Below are positions 1-9,651 of a stretch of DNA of 64,000 nucleotides, in pieces. The notes beneath the pieces were generated by a model. The model made no database searches and was not told the DNA's origin. It saw nothing but the letters and a program-made list of their open reading frames with translations. Source of the stretch: Candidatus Villigracilis vicinus (GTDB lineage Bacteria; Chloroflexota; Anaerolineae; Anaerolineales; Villigracilaceae); the NCBI GenBank assembly GCA_016721315.1, contig JADKIL010000002.1:124001-188000 (forward strand), in the 5' to 3' direction. A program made the position numbers and the translations under genes. Every line of letters begins with the position of its first letter. Position 1 is the first letter of the stretch.

Positions 1-1022
1 AGACTTTACGCTGCCATTGATCGCTTCAACAGCAAAGGTTGAATTAACTCCCGGATCATAGAAAGTACCACCTGGAACAACGAATGTTGTGGTATTCGGA
101 GCAACCGTAGCAGTAAATGTGTTATTGATATAAATATTAAAGCCAGTCTCGTTTGTCGAGTTATCTGTCCATGTTAAATTACCAGCATGTTCTTTTGTGC
201 CCCAGTACCGCCAAGAGTACAAGTTAATGCAATCGAAACATTAGTTGCCGCAGCAGGAGCAGCAGACGTAGCCGTCGGCGTGGCGGTGGCAGCACCCACA
301 GCGCCAGTAGGCGTTACAGTGCGCGTTGTAGTTGCTGTGCCGGAGGTGGTCGTGCCTACCTTGATCTTCACGTAGAAAGACGAGCCAAAGTTCTGTCCAC
401 TGTCGTTGGTCAGGATCCAATAACCAATGGCATCACCGTTCGAAGCGGGTGCGGTCATCGCCACCGAGATATCTCCCGAAGCGCCAGCGGCAACCGTGGT
501 GGTCAGCGGCGTGGTCGTTCCGCCCATGGCGTTACCAGAAACGAAGCTGACCTTGTACGAAGTCGTCCATGGGCAGGAGCCAGTGTTCTGGATCTTCCAA
601 GTCTTGGTGAAGGTCTGCCCGGGGGTCATGACCGTGTCATCGGGGACAGTCACATCTGACACGAAGACAGAATTGTTACAGCCCACCGCGCCAGAGGAGG
701 ATGAATTATTATTCGAAGGCAGCGATCCGCCGGATATGGTCGGGAAGGGTGTCGGGCTGGCGAAGGGCGTATTCGTCGAAGTAGGCGTCTGTGCAAAAAG
801 GGTCGCAGTGGCAGTGGATGTGACGCCCTGCATGGTCAACTGTTGCGCCGCCAGCGTCGCCGCCGCATTGGTGTACACCGCATTGACCTCATCGGTCCCA
901 TCGCCGCCGCCGCTGAAGGCTGTGATCAGAGCGACAATGCCAGCGAGCACCAGCAATCCCACCAGGATCCACAGGAACATATTATTAGGAATAGTTTGTT
1001 TTGGTTTCATAGGTTTTAACAT
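1..1022 (-). CDS. Membrane-anchored Ig-like (NBR1-type) plus FN3 surface protein, frameshifted, C-terminus outside window
   Basis: The start at 1022 has an AAGGAG ribosome site. An N-terminal membrane segment (about residues 15-38) is followed by a Thr/Ser/Pro-rich linker and an Ig-like domain of the type named after NBR1 (about residues 112-222, with the typical 'PGQTFTKTWKIQNTGSCPW' stretch). The frame ends at 174, but shifting one base at the C4 run (200-203) opens a frame to the window edge that reads 'GNLTWTDNSTNETGFNIYI', an FN3-type beta sandwich. The gene is therefore probably longer and intact, with a one-base homopolymer error. Likely a cell-surface binding or adhesion protein; ligand unknown. 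Confidence 0.75.
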
Positions 1023-1243
1023 AAGTTTCTCCTTTGTTCATTGCAAGGATAAGGATTATATGTGAAAACGATTAATGGAGTATGGGTATTCCCCTACGAT
1101 ATTCCTATTTTTATCGTACGGGCATATAAAAAACATGAAAAAACTCCATCATTTTCATGAAAAAGCCGCGCCTGAAGAACGCATTCTGAGCGAGTCTCAG
1201 TAGAGTAAAATACATCCAAGCCGAATCACCGGCAAAAAAACTC

Positions 1244-2332
1244 ATGCTAATCTACGACCTCAACCTCCCCGCACTTGAAACTCTGATGAGAGAATGGAAC
1301 GAACCCGCCTATCGCGCCAAACAGATCTGGCAGGGTTTGTATCAAAAACTCTATTCTTCTCCCGAGCAGTTCAGCAACCTGCCCGCTCCCCTGCGCGCAA
1401 AGATCGCCGAGCACTGTACCTTTGTTCCCTTCCATGTGAAGACCTACCTTGATTCATCCGACCAGTCCACGCGCAAGACGCTTTTTCAACTACCCGATGG
1501 AAACCTGATCGAATCAGTATTGATGCGCTACGGCGACCCGGCAGACGACCCGCAAATGGCAACTTCAGATACCAATCGGCGCGGTGCAAAGAACCGGCGC
1601 ACGTTGTGCATCTCCACACAGGCAGGCTGCGCCATGGGCTGCGTCTTCTGTGCCACTGGTCAGCTCGGCTTCAAACGCAACCTGACCAGCGGCGAGATCG
1701 TGGCACAGGTAATGTATTATGCCCAAATGCTAAAAGAGCAGGCTGAAACCGTCAGTAACGTGGTGTTCATGGGCATGGGTGAACCTTTCCATAATTATGA
1801 AAACGTCATGGCGGCGATCGACATCCTCAACGATGGCGAAGGCTACAAATTCGGCGCGCGGCGTCTGACCATTTCCACGGTGGGGCTGGTTCCGCAGATC
1901 CGGCGCTTCGCCGATGAACAGCGTCAGGTCAACCTTGCCATCTCGCTCCACGCCGCCGACGATGACGAACGCCTCGCCATTATGCCGGTCAACAAACGCT
2001 ATAAGATCGACGATGTGATCGATGCCTGCAAATACTATATCGAAAAGACGCATCGCCGCGTGACCTTTGAATGGGCACTCATCAACGGCGTGAACGACAC
2101 ACCCGAAGTTGCACAAAAACTCGCCCGGCGGCTCAAGGGTCTGCTTTGTCATGTGAATGCAATTCCTTTAAATCCCACACAAGGATATGATGGCGAAGCT
2201 ACCGACCGTCAGCGTGCGCAAGCCTTCAAAGAAACATTGGAGCAAGCCGGAATTCCATGCACGATCCGCATGCGGCGCGGCATCGATATCAATGCAGGCT
2301 GCGGTCAACTGGCTGGTGCAGAGTCACAATAA
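1244..2332 (+). CDS. rlmN: 23S rRNA (adenine2503-C2)/tRNA adenine37 methyltransferase, radical SAM
   Basis: 362 residues, the usual RlmN length. The radical-SAM cluster motif CAMGCVFC (C-x3-C-x2-C) sits near residues 128-135, followed by GELVAQV-like and 'NVVFMGMGEPFHNYENV' segments. The C-terminal 'IRMRRGIDINAGCGQL' holds the Cys that forms the protein-RNA intermediate. RlmN uses two SAM per turnover to methylate C2 of A2503 in 23S rRNA and A37 of some tRNAs. It appears monocistronic. A housekeeping gene and a secure call. Confidence 0.97.
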   Translation: MLIYDLNLPALETLMREWNEPAYRAKQIWQGLYQKLYSSPEQFSNLPAPLRAKIAEHCTFVPFHVKTYLDSSDQSTRKTLFQLPDGNLIESVLMRYGDPADDPQMATSDTNRRGAKNRRTLCISTQAGCAMGCVFCATGQLGFKRNLTSGEIVAQVMYYAQMLKEQAETVSNVVFMGMGEPFHNYENVMAAIDILNDGEGYKFGARRLTISTVGLVPQIRRFADEQRQVNLAISLHAADDDERLAIMPVNKRYKIDDVIDACKYYIEKTHRRVTFEWALINGVNDTPEVAQKLARRLKGLLCHVNAIPLNPTQGYDGEATDRQRAQAFKETLEQAGIPCTIRMRRGIDINAGCGQLAGAESQ

Positions 2333-2504
2333 CGGGATGCATGTGTACTTCCATAAGTTAAAAGATATGTCAATGTAATAATGAAAAAAATGGTACTCTG
2401 GTTTGAGACTCATCGTTAAGATATGGTGTATAATCCGAATATCTTAACAAGCTTAAAACAAAGTTTTGTCCGAAAATCGCACAAAGGCATTATCGAAATA
2501 AATT

Positions 2505-3161
2505 ATGAAGACAACAACACTTTTGGTTATCGAAGCCAAGCACGCAGAAGTCCCTTCTTTTGCCGCAGACCTGCAGAAGAAGGGATTTGATGTACATATC
2601 GCCCAGAACGGCAGCAAGGCCGTTGCATTACTTAAAGAAGTCAGCCCGAGTCTGGTTGTGGTCAACGCCGCATCCATGCGCAGCACTGGTTTGCGCATCT
2701 GTCAGGCGCTGCGCGAAAAAGATTCCAAGCTCCCGATCATTCTGATCCTCGATGAAGATAAGGAAGTCAGCAAAGATGCGGCAGATGCCGTGCTGGCGCT
2801 GCCCTTCACGGTTCAAAAACTTGCCAATCGCATCAAACCCCTGCTGCCCGGCGACGGCAAGAACGTCTTGCATGTCGGTCCCATCCGCCTCGATCTCGAA
2901 AAGCGACGCGTACGCTGCATGGGCAGGAGCACAAAACTCACGCCGCGGCTGGTGACTCTGCTTCAATTATTGATGGATAAACATGGAGAAGTGGTGGAAC
3001 GCGAACCCCTCTTCAAAAAAGCCTGGGAAACCAACTACACCGGAGATACGCGCACTCTTGATGTGCATATCTCCTGGCTGCGCCGCGCCATTGAGCTTGA
3101 CCCCGATAACCCAAAATTCCTCAAGACCGTGCGCGGTGTCGGCTATCGTTTAGATATTTAG
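2505..3161 (+). CDS. Atypical OmpR/PhoB-type response regulator with degenerate receiver
   Basis: 218 residues: an N-terminal receiver-like fold (about 1-118) and a C-terminal winged helix (about 125-218) with clear PhoB-type features ('LTPRLVTLLQLLMDKHGEVV', 'RTLDVHISWLRRAI', 'VRGVGYRL'). The receiver has lost its chemistry: the strand that normally ends in the phospho-Asp reads VVVNAAS (Asn at that place), the N-terminal acidic pair is absent (VIEAKHAE), and the Lys before the last strand's PF is Leu (LPF). It likely works without phosphorylation. No kinase gene adjoins it. Its 3' end overlaps the convergent methyltransferase gene by 12 bp. Confidence 0.85.
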   Translation: MKTTTLLVIEAKHAEVPSFAADLQKKGFDVHIAQNGSKAVALLKEVSPSLVVVNAASMRSTGLRICQALREKDSKLPIILILDEDKEVSKDAADAVLALPFTVQKLANRIKPLLPGDGKNVLHVGPIRLDLEKRRVRCMGRSTKLTPRLVTLLQLLMDKHGEVVEREPLFKKAWETNYTGDTRTLDVHISWLRRAIELDPDNPKFLKTVRGVGYRLDI

Positions 3162-4373
3162 CTGGAACTGTTTACCTTCGACCGTTACCAACCGGATGCA
3201 GACCTTGCCTCCGGTTTTTATTTTTAACTCCATGGGAATCTCGCCGCTGCGTACATGACGCTGAGCCTGCGCGGCGCTGCGGAAGGTTTTCCCATCCCAA
3301 GCCGGGTCTACTTCCCAAAAATCCACGTCAAGCGAAGTGTGCAACTGCACCAGGTCACCATTTACTTTAAGTTTGATCTTCTTCGACTTGGTGGCAATTT
3401 CCGTTTTGATCTTAATATCGCGCTCTACCGAAAACACTGACTTGGTCTCTGCCAGCCGCGCACGCGCCGTGTGGATCGCCCGAATGGACGCATCGCAGGT
3501 GATAAACCTGCGTCCGTTCCTGGCGGCAACGAGTGCAGTGGTACCGGAGCCGCAGAAAAAGTCGGCGACAATGTCATTTTTGTTCGATGATGCCAGAATA
3601 ATGCGTTGGAGCAAACCTTCCGGCTTTTGAGTGGGATACCCCGTGCGCTCGTTATGCAGGCGCGCTACGACAGGGAAATACCACCAATCTTCAGGAACCT
3701 TGCCGCGCTCGAGATCGGGTACTTTGCCGAACCCCGCCTTTTTTGAGGCTTTGAAAGTAGCCACCGTGTTGGGGTTATACGGCTCGCGGATATCATCCAC
3801 GTTGAAGGTGTAATCCTTGCTTTTCGCATACATCAAAATGGTGTCGTGCTTGCGATTGAACGCCGTACGGATCGGCGATGGTCCGTGGTATGCCCAGATG
3901 ATCTCATTGATGAAATTCTCCGCACCGAAGATCTCATCAAGAATAAGGCGGGCGTGGGCATCGGCATGCCAATCGAGGTGCAGATACAGGGTCCCGTTCG
4001 GGGCAAGCAGGCGGTACATCAAATGCAGGCGTTCGTAGAGAAAGCCCAGATAGGCGTCCATGTCATCCCACGAATCGTGATAACCCTCTGCCAGTTTCCA
4101 CTTGGAGGGTTTGCGCGAATCCTCTCCCCTGCCCACACGGGCATGGAATTGCCGATTGGTGAAGAAGGGCGGGTCGGCGTAGATGAGGTTGATGCGTCCT
4201 TCGTATTCGGGCAGCAATGCCGCCATGACTTCCAGGTTATCTCCGTGGATAACGCGCCCATCAGAACGCGCCTTGGGATAACCGCGTCCTTTCGGATAGA
4301 GGATGGAGTCTGGGGTCAGTGCAGCAGGCTGCGGCTGGGAAAGATGCTTCCCGTTCCAGTGTAGGGTAGGCAT
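3150..4373 (-). CDS. Site-specific DNA methyltransferase (beta-class, N6-adenine/N4-cytosine)
   Basis: 407 residues. The catalytic motif DPPF follows 'GRINLIYA' near residue 67, and the SAM-binding motif DFFCGSGTTALVAA lies near residues 269-282, so the order catalytic-then-SAM gives the beta class. 'ERTGYPTQKPEGLLQRII' just before the SAM motif is typical of this group. The ~100-residue C-terminal extension is a possible target-recognition or Ig-like part. No restriction endonuclease is adjacent, so it is probably an orphan methylase. It converges on and overlaps the response-regulator gene by 12 bp. Confidence 0.88.
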   Translation of the reverse strand: MPTLHWNGKHLSQPQPAALTPDSILYPKGRGYPKARSDGRVIHGDNLEVMAALLPEYEGRINLIYADPPFFTNRQFHARVGRGEDSRKPSKWKLAEGYHDSWDDMDAYLGFLYERLHLMYRLLAPNGTLYLHLDWHADAHARLILDEIFGAENFINEIIWAYHGPSPIRTAFNRKHDTILMYAKSKDYTFNVDDIREPYNPNTVATFKASKKAGFGKVPDLERGKVPEDWWYFPVVARLHNERTGYPTQKPEGLLQRIILASSNKNDIVADFFCGSGTTALVAARNGRRFITCDASIRAIHTARARLAETKSVFSVERDIKIKTEIATKSKKIKLKVNGDLVQLHTSLDVDFWEVDPAWDGKTFRSAAQAQRHVRSGEIPMELKIKTGGKVCIRLVTVEGKQFQLNI

Positions 4374-4430
4374 GAGAGCAGGGAAACCTCAAAAGGTGGG
4401 TTCAGTTTGGGGGAAGAGATTCCCAAAAAG

Positions 4431-5510
4431 TTAGTAATGGATCTCGACCGTGGTACCAAGCCCACGTGTGGCGACGTTGCCAACGATGTGAACCGGTTTG
4501 GTCCAACGGAAGATCCAATTGGCTTCGTTGGAGCGCATGTTGATGCAGCCATGACTCATGGGCGAACCGAAGTTTTCGTGCCAATAGGTGCCGTGAAAAG
4601 CATGCCCCAGCGGGGTGAAGAAGGACGTCCACGGTACGCCGGGTAGAACGTAGTTATCAACATCGGCGAGGACGTTGCCGGTGGTCTGCTGACCGAAATA
4701 ACTATACCCCATGTGCTTGGCTGGGACTTTATCGAGGATGGTGTACTTGCCGGTCGGCGTGGTGGTCGGAACGCCCTTACCGCCGGTGGGGTCGCCAGGC
4801 ACACCAGAGGAAATGTTGGTCTGGAAGACCAGGCTGCCGTATTCATAAGCATACAACATTTGAGTAGTGAGGTTGATCTCGATCAGCTTTTCTTCATAGG
4901 GCACATCGGGTGAGATGGGCGAAGTGAAATCATCTGACAATACACGCATGTGAATGGCAGGTACATAGTAGGTAACGTTCGAATCAAGTTCATCGAAAAT
5001 GCGATACCAGGGTCCGTCGTAATCCGCCATCTCCGGTCCCTGTTCGATGGCTTCGATAAAGTGAACGGAGCCATAATACAGCGGCGGCGAAAGAGGCTGC
5101 CAGCCAAAGGTCTTGGAATAGCGGTACGGTGTGGTGAACGGCACGGAAATGTCTGCAATGAGACGCGTGCCTTCGGTGATGGATTTGATCGGGTCCTGGT
5201 AAATGGTACGGACGCGGTGCAGCCTTCCGCGGTGAAGGTAGCCGCCCCACACACGATACCAAACCGGGTTATGCTCCGGCTCCTCGGCGGTCACTTCGCC
5301 ATAAACATGCACCAATTCATCACGATAATGTGAAAGTTCGATACGGCTTTTGTCAGTGGGTTCTTTACGTACGGGCATGTCTTTAGTGGCAATGCGCACC
5401 ACAAAGCTGTCGTCAAAATCGGTCAGCCCAGGCAGGAAGGGCGAAAACGCCAGCCCGCCCAAGGTAAGCCCGCCCAGTTTTAGAAAATCTCTACGGTTAA
5501 TTCGCTTCAT
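4431..5510 (-). CDS. L,D-transpeptidase (YkuD domain), Tat-type export signal
   Basis: 359 residues. The N-terminus MKRINRRDFLKLGG carries a twin-Arg motif followed by a hydrophobic stretch, so export by Tat is likely. The C-terminal YkuD domain (about 205-358) has the full catalytic signature: 'HGTYWHENFGSPMSHGCINM' with catalytic Cys in SHGC, then RW. The middle part (about 40-190) is SH3-like. The enzyme forms 3-3 peptidoglycan cross-links or attaches proteins to the wall. It appears monocistronic. Confidence 0.93.
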   Translation of the reverse strand: MKRINRRDFLKLGGLTLGGLAFSPFLPGLTDFDDSFVVRIATKDMPVRKEPTDKSRIELSHYRDELVHVYGEVTAEEPEHNPVWYRVWGGYLHRGRLHRVRTIYQDPIKSITEGTRLIADISVPFTTPYRYSKTFGWQPLSPPLYYGSVHFIEAIEQGPEMADYDGPWYRIFDELDSNVTYYVPAIHMRVLSDDFTSPISPDVPYEEKLIEINLTTQMLYAYEYGSLVFQTNISSGVPGDPTGGKGVPTTTPTGKYTILDKVPAKHMGYSYFGQQTTGNVLADVDNYVLPGVPWTSFFTPLGHAFHGTYWHENFGSPMSHGCINMRSNEANWIFRWTKPVHIVGNVATRGLGTTVEIHY

Positions 5511-5647
5511 GGGGAAAATTTTACTCTACAATGTTTAAGATTTAATGAGAATGTTCAGAAACTCATCCCAAAACCACATTTTTACGAGGAGAACTTGATC
5601 TCGAGTCCTAAACCAAGAAAAACTTCAGTCACAAGAACATTCCCCCA

Positions 5648-5671
5648 CATCGTCCCGATGTCTTTCGGGTG
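5648..5671 (+). repeat. Interspersed palindromic repeat, copy 1
   Basis: The 24-bp sequence here is found again on the opposite strand at 32419-32442 with one mismatch. Its heart is a perfect inverted repeat, ACATCG-tcc-CGATGT. It lies in the 228-bp gap between the transpeptidase and SWIM-protein genes. One copy is in host backbone and the other in the mobile element. Confidence 0.6.
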
Positions 5672-5685
5672 AGATCATTTTCAGA

Positions 5686-5719
5686 TAAAAAACTGCCCTC
5701 TGCAAGAGCAGAGGGCAGT
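5686..5719 (-). terminator. Rho-independent terminator of the SWIM zinc-finger gene
   Basis: 12-bp arms ACTGCCCTCTGC/GCAGAGGGCAGT with a short loop, followed on the minus strand by a run of six T. It lies 20 bp past the stop of the gene at 5739-5981. Confidence 0.85.
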
Positions 5720-5738
5720 CAAGCTATTCAGTTGTAGG

Positions 5739-5981
5739 TTAGGCTTCAACGGTTTCGACGATCATATCCTTGAGCAGGATCTCAAGCGCCATGGAATGTC
5801 CGCAGCGCTTATGGGTCAGGAAGAATTCACAGTCACAGCTGAAAACGCCGCTGTCATAAGTCACATGGTGTTCGTTGTTATCCCCGTGAAAAGTAAGGTC
5901 AAATTTATTGAAGCGGAAACGGTGGCGATCCTCCGCATAGCGTTTTGCTTTCTCGAGCTTGCCGATCAGTCCGTAGTCCAT
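5739..5981 (-). CDS. Small SWIM-type zinc-finger protein
   Basis: 80 residues. The segment 'FSCDCEFFLTHKRCGHSMALE' holds a SWIM pattern (C-x-C-xn-C-x-H), preceded by beta strands 'DLTFHGDNNEHHVTYDSG'. SWIM modules bind zinc and mediate DNA or protein contacts. The protein is a stand-alone SWIM module common in Chloroflexota and cyanobacteria; its partner is unknown. It has its own terminator. Confidence 0.8.
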   Translation of the reverse strand: MDYGLIGKLEKAKRYAEDRHRFRFNKFDLTFHGDNNEHHVTYDSGVFSCDCEFFLTHKRCGHSMALEILLKDMIVETVEA

Positions 5982-6016
5982 GGCAAAAGTCTCCTTTTTT
6001 GAAATTATATTTTAGA

Positions 6017-6050
6017 TAAAAAAAAGACACGCGTGTATATTCGCGTGTCT
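6017..6050 (-). terminator. Rho-independent terminator (minus strand)
   Basis: Arms AGACACGCG/CGCGTGTCT (6025-6033 and 6042-6050), followed on the minus strand by T8. It ends transcripts from the DUF2177-like gene; the 274-bp gap 5982-6255 shows no convincing gene besides this hairpin. Confidence 0.75.
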
Positions 6051-6255
6051 CTATCTACAGATCCGGGAAATTCCGTGAAATAATCGCATGTTGGCGTTAC
6101 CTCTTGATGGTTGTCAGTATAGTACTTTTCAAAACGCAAGTCAATATGATTTTTGTACTGTAACGATTTCGTATGGCACCTGTAGGGTGGACATACATAA
6201 AAACTCACCAAGTCCTAATCTGACTACGCGCATCATACCTAACCTGAACAGGCGG

Positions 6256-6654
6256 CTACTTAATGAACCGCTTCCCCACCCAAACACTGACCAGCGTTAC
6301 CGTGCTGCTCAGAACGGTTCCCCAGGCAAGGTCTACCACCGTCAACAGAACAGGCCAGCCTGCAAGTGTGGCGAGGTTGGTCAAGTCGTATGTGGCATAC
6401 GTCACCAGCCCGAACAGCGCCCCGCGCAGGACAGCCTGTGTCAACGTCTGTTCGCGCACACCTGGTTCGACAACAAAGAATACCAGTCCGAGAATGAAAA
6501 GGATGTAGAACAATCCCGCCGCAAGGAAGTTCGGCTGGTCTGCCATAATGAAACCGATCTGTGAACGATAAAAAGCTGGCGCCACCAGTCCCAGCCAGAG
6601 CGAGTCTATGACGAGGAAGGTAAAAAAGGTAATAAGGTATAGTTTTAGTTTCAT
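6256..6654 (-). CDS. DUF2177 family integral membrane protein
   Basis: 132 residues with four predicted membrane helices. The start 'LKLYLITFFTFLVIDSLWLGLVAPAFY' and the internal 'RGALFGLVTYATYDLTNLATL' are characteristic of the DUF2177 family. Function unknown in the family. It is flanked by terminators on both sides, so monocistronic. Confidence 0.85.
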   Translation of the reverse strand: MKLKLYLITFFTFLVIDSLWLGLVAPAFYRSQIGFIMADQPNFLAAGLFYILFILGLVFFVVEPGVREQTLTQAVLRGALFGLVTYATYDLTNLATLAGWPVLLTVVDLAWGTVLSSTVTLVSVWVGKRFIK

Positions 6655-6666
6655 AAGTTCCGTCCC

Positions 6667-6705
6667 AGAAAAAATACTCGGTCAGATATAGATATCTGAC
6701 CGAGT
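6667..6705 (-). terminator. Rho-independent terminator of the GH13 gene
   Basis: Perfect 14-bp arms ACTCGGTCAGATAT and its complement (6676-6689, 6692-6705), followed on the minus strand by ATTTTTT. It starts 8 bp after the stop of the alpha-amylase-family gene. Confidence 0.88.
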
Positions 6706-6712
6706 CGATGCT

Positions 6713-9627
6713 TTATTTCGTTTTCTTTTTACCAGCTGGTTTTGCAGGCGACTTTTTCACCACTGTCTTTTTAGCCGAAGGTTTCTTCACAGCAGCCTTC
6801 GGTTTGCTGACTGTCTTTTTCGCTTTCACAGCAGGTGTCGCTGCGGATTTCTTCACCGGTTTCTTCGTGGTCGGTTTTGCAGATGCGGGCTTTTTCACAG
6901 CCTTGGCTTTCGTGGCAGTTTTTGCTGCTGCCTTCTTCGTTGTCTTGGCTTTGGCAGTCGGTTTCTTTGTGGTTGGCTTGCGAACAGCGCGTTTCTTCTT
7001 GGCGGGTTTTTCTTCCACTTCCTCCACCTTTACAAAGGTTTTGCGCCACTCTTCCTGTAATGAAGATACGCCCGCGCCGTTGAGATTGTCGCAAATGATC
7101 TTCCATTCCGGATCGTATACAAAGCGGAAGTCCATGAAGGCGTGGCATTGGTAGGCACCCAATTCCACGTACATGCCTTTGTTCCAGATCTCCTCACACG
7201 AGCGGACGTATTCCAACTGCGACGAATAATCTTTGAAAATGACATAACCCTGGCGAGGCAGCCCCAGCCCTTCGGCAAGGTTGCGACGCTTGAGTTTGCC
7301 TGAGCCTTTGTCGAGCGCCGGAGCTGAGGTCTTGATCCAGCCTTTGGTCTCGGCAAAGACGTTGTGATAAATGACCAATCCGCGCTCTTCGCCAAGGCGG
7401 TTGGAGTAGGCAAAGACGTTTTCATCAATGCCGCTGTAGGGTTTTTGAAGGTCAAAGAGCAGGAAGTTCTCCACGTCGGCGAACAGGCTGCGGCGGTGAA
7501 GGAGCGGGAAGATGCGCCATTCATGCGCCTGGATCAAGCCATCATCCTGAGTCTCTTCCCATTTCGGTCGGCGGAATTCCATTCCATATTTTTCAGAGAA
7601 GCCTTCCACTTGTCCATGCCCGAACATGGGCAGACCGGGTAAGGTGGCAAGCACGGTGCAGATGCCGAAATATTTATCGCCTTTGCCGAACTGTTCAACG
7701 GCAGTCTTCTCATCGGGGTTGTTCATAAAGTTGACATAGCGCTTGAGAATTTGCGGATCGAACTCGAGTGTATTCTTGATCGCCATGCGATACTTGGCAT
7801 TGTCTTCATCGCGCAGCATGTGCATGAAGGCAGAGTTGTATACGCGGTGCATGCCCAAGGTGCGCACAAAATACCCCTCCATCAACCAAAAGGCTTCGGC
7901 GAGTAAAAGTGTATCCGGCACTTCGGCGGCAACCCGATCCACAACCTCACGCCAGAACTCGACGGGGATCTTGTCGTCGAACTCGGCTTTAGTCATACCG
8001 AATTGGGAACGGGATGGAATTGCTCCGCCCGCGCCCGGCTCGGGGAACCACAAGCGCTGAACGTGTTTCTTGGCAAGCGTCATCGCCGCATCAAAACGGA
8101 TGACAGGGAAATTACGCGCCACATGCAAGATGACCTGAATGACCGCCTCACGTACAACCGGGTTACTGTAATCCAACTGAGCGGTGTCATTCCACGGGAA
8201 GGAAGTGCCGTCGTTGCCATGATAGATGTAGCGCAGGTCGCCCGTCTGCAAGTCGCGGCGCTGAAAGACAACCGCGGCATCGGTCTTATCGTAATAATGG
8301 TCTTCAAGGTAAATGCCCACGCGCAGGTCATCTGAAAGATTTTCGGAACGGAACGAATAGGAGGGATAGGGTGCATACGGCAATGACAGGAACCAGTCGG
8401 GGTGTTCGGTCACCCACTGCGAGTCGATGCCCATATGATTGGGTACCATGTCTGCAGAGAGGCGCACACCGCGCGCCCAAGCACGCGAGCGCAGATTATT
8501 GAGCGCATCCCAGCCGCCAAGGTCTGTGGCAATATCATAAGAATGAAGCGAATATGCCGAAGCGACGGCATCTTCTGCCCCATACGCTGCTTCATGCGCT
8601 GTGAAGCACGGCTGCGTTCCCATAAACCGATCAGCCACAAACCGGTAAAACCGCGCGCAGCAAGGAGATCCAATTCCTCATCGGGGATCTGATCGAGGGT
8701 GACGATATCACGTTCGTATTTCTTGGAAAGCTGGTCGAGCCAGACGTAGGTATTCTTCGCCATCAAAACGAGGCGCGGCATCCATTCCTGGTCGGGGCTG
8801 TAACGTTCGAATTCGGCATAATCATGCCCGGTAAAAGTGGGCACATGCGTTTCCACGTTGAAGGTATCGATCGGTCCCTGTTTGCGGATGATATCTTCGC
8901 GCAAAAAGTCCATGCCGCGCAAAAGTCGAATCGAAAACTCTCCGCCGAGGATGTAGCCCCATTTATCAAGGATGAATTTCAGCTGTCCTTCAAGTGAATC
9001 CGGTGAAGCATCGATCGGTCCGCGCAAGATCTCGGCAAGCGTCTCGGCTTTCCCTGTCCCACCGCCCAACCCAGGCTGGCTGGAGAAGAACTCCAATAAT
9101 TGGGTCGTGAACTCTTTGAAGGAAGATCCATTCATGACGGTTTCATCGAACAAATCACGATAGGGTGCGATCGCCGGATTCTTGTTCGCGTTGTTGATCA
9201 ACAACATTTCTTCCACTGCAGCGGCGCGCACGCCATGACCGAAGTCGCCAAAATTTGGCAGCTTGGTGGAAAGATAAACACCCGCCGTCTGTTCCCCGCG
9301 AAAGACCGACATAGGCGGAAATTCTTCAGTGAATTTGGTCAGCGTCAGGTCGTATTTTGAACCGAGTGTGGCTTGAAGCGCCCCCATGGCACGTCCCATC
9401 ACACCGGTATAGCGGCTGTAATAATTGCGAAGCAAAATGTGATATGCCTCATCAAGGAGGGAGATCACATAAAGGTCAGAGGCAGAAACCGGGGCGGTAC
9501 GAAGCGCAGACATTCGGTTGGCGAACGCCCTGGCGGAAGCCATGTCTGAAAAAACGACATGTCCGTCAGGTCGAAAAAAATCCTGCGGAAAATTGTATTT
9601 GAGGCGGGAGGCTCGCGAGGTTAGCAT
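6713..9627 (-). CDS. GH13 alpha-amylase-family enzyme with histone-H1-like Lys/Ala/Pro tail (one frameshift)
   Basis: Two minus-strand frames (8410-9627 and 6713-8638) encode one protein. The join lies at the G4 run near 8585, where skipping one base links 'QRM' to 'GAEDAVASAYSLHSYDIA', the expected GH13 order. The second part has the GH13 core: DMVPNHMG (region I), 'FPVIRFDAAMTLAKKHVQ' (nucleophile Asp), LLAEAFW (general acid Glu) and 'MNNPDEKTA'. The joined protein is about 970 residues with a roughly 340-residue N-terminal part of unknown role. The last ~105 residues are almost only K, A, P, T and V, like eukaryotic H1 tails. Substrate is probably an alpha-glucan. The frameshift is likely sequence error. 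Confidence 0.8.
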
Positions 9628-9651
9628 AACAATAATGATAACCGATTATCG

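Noticed and set aside
187..1065. Plus-strand open frames opposite the Ig-like protein
   Set aside because: Shadow frames; domain, signal and ribosome-site evidence is on the minus strand.
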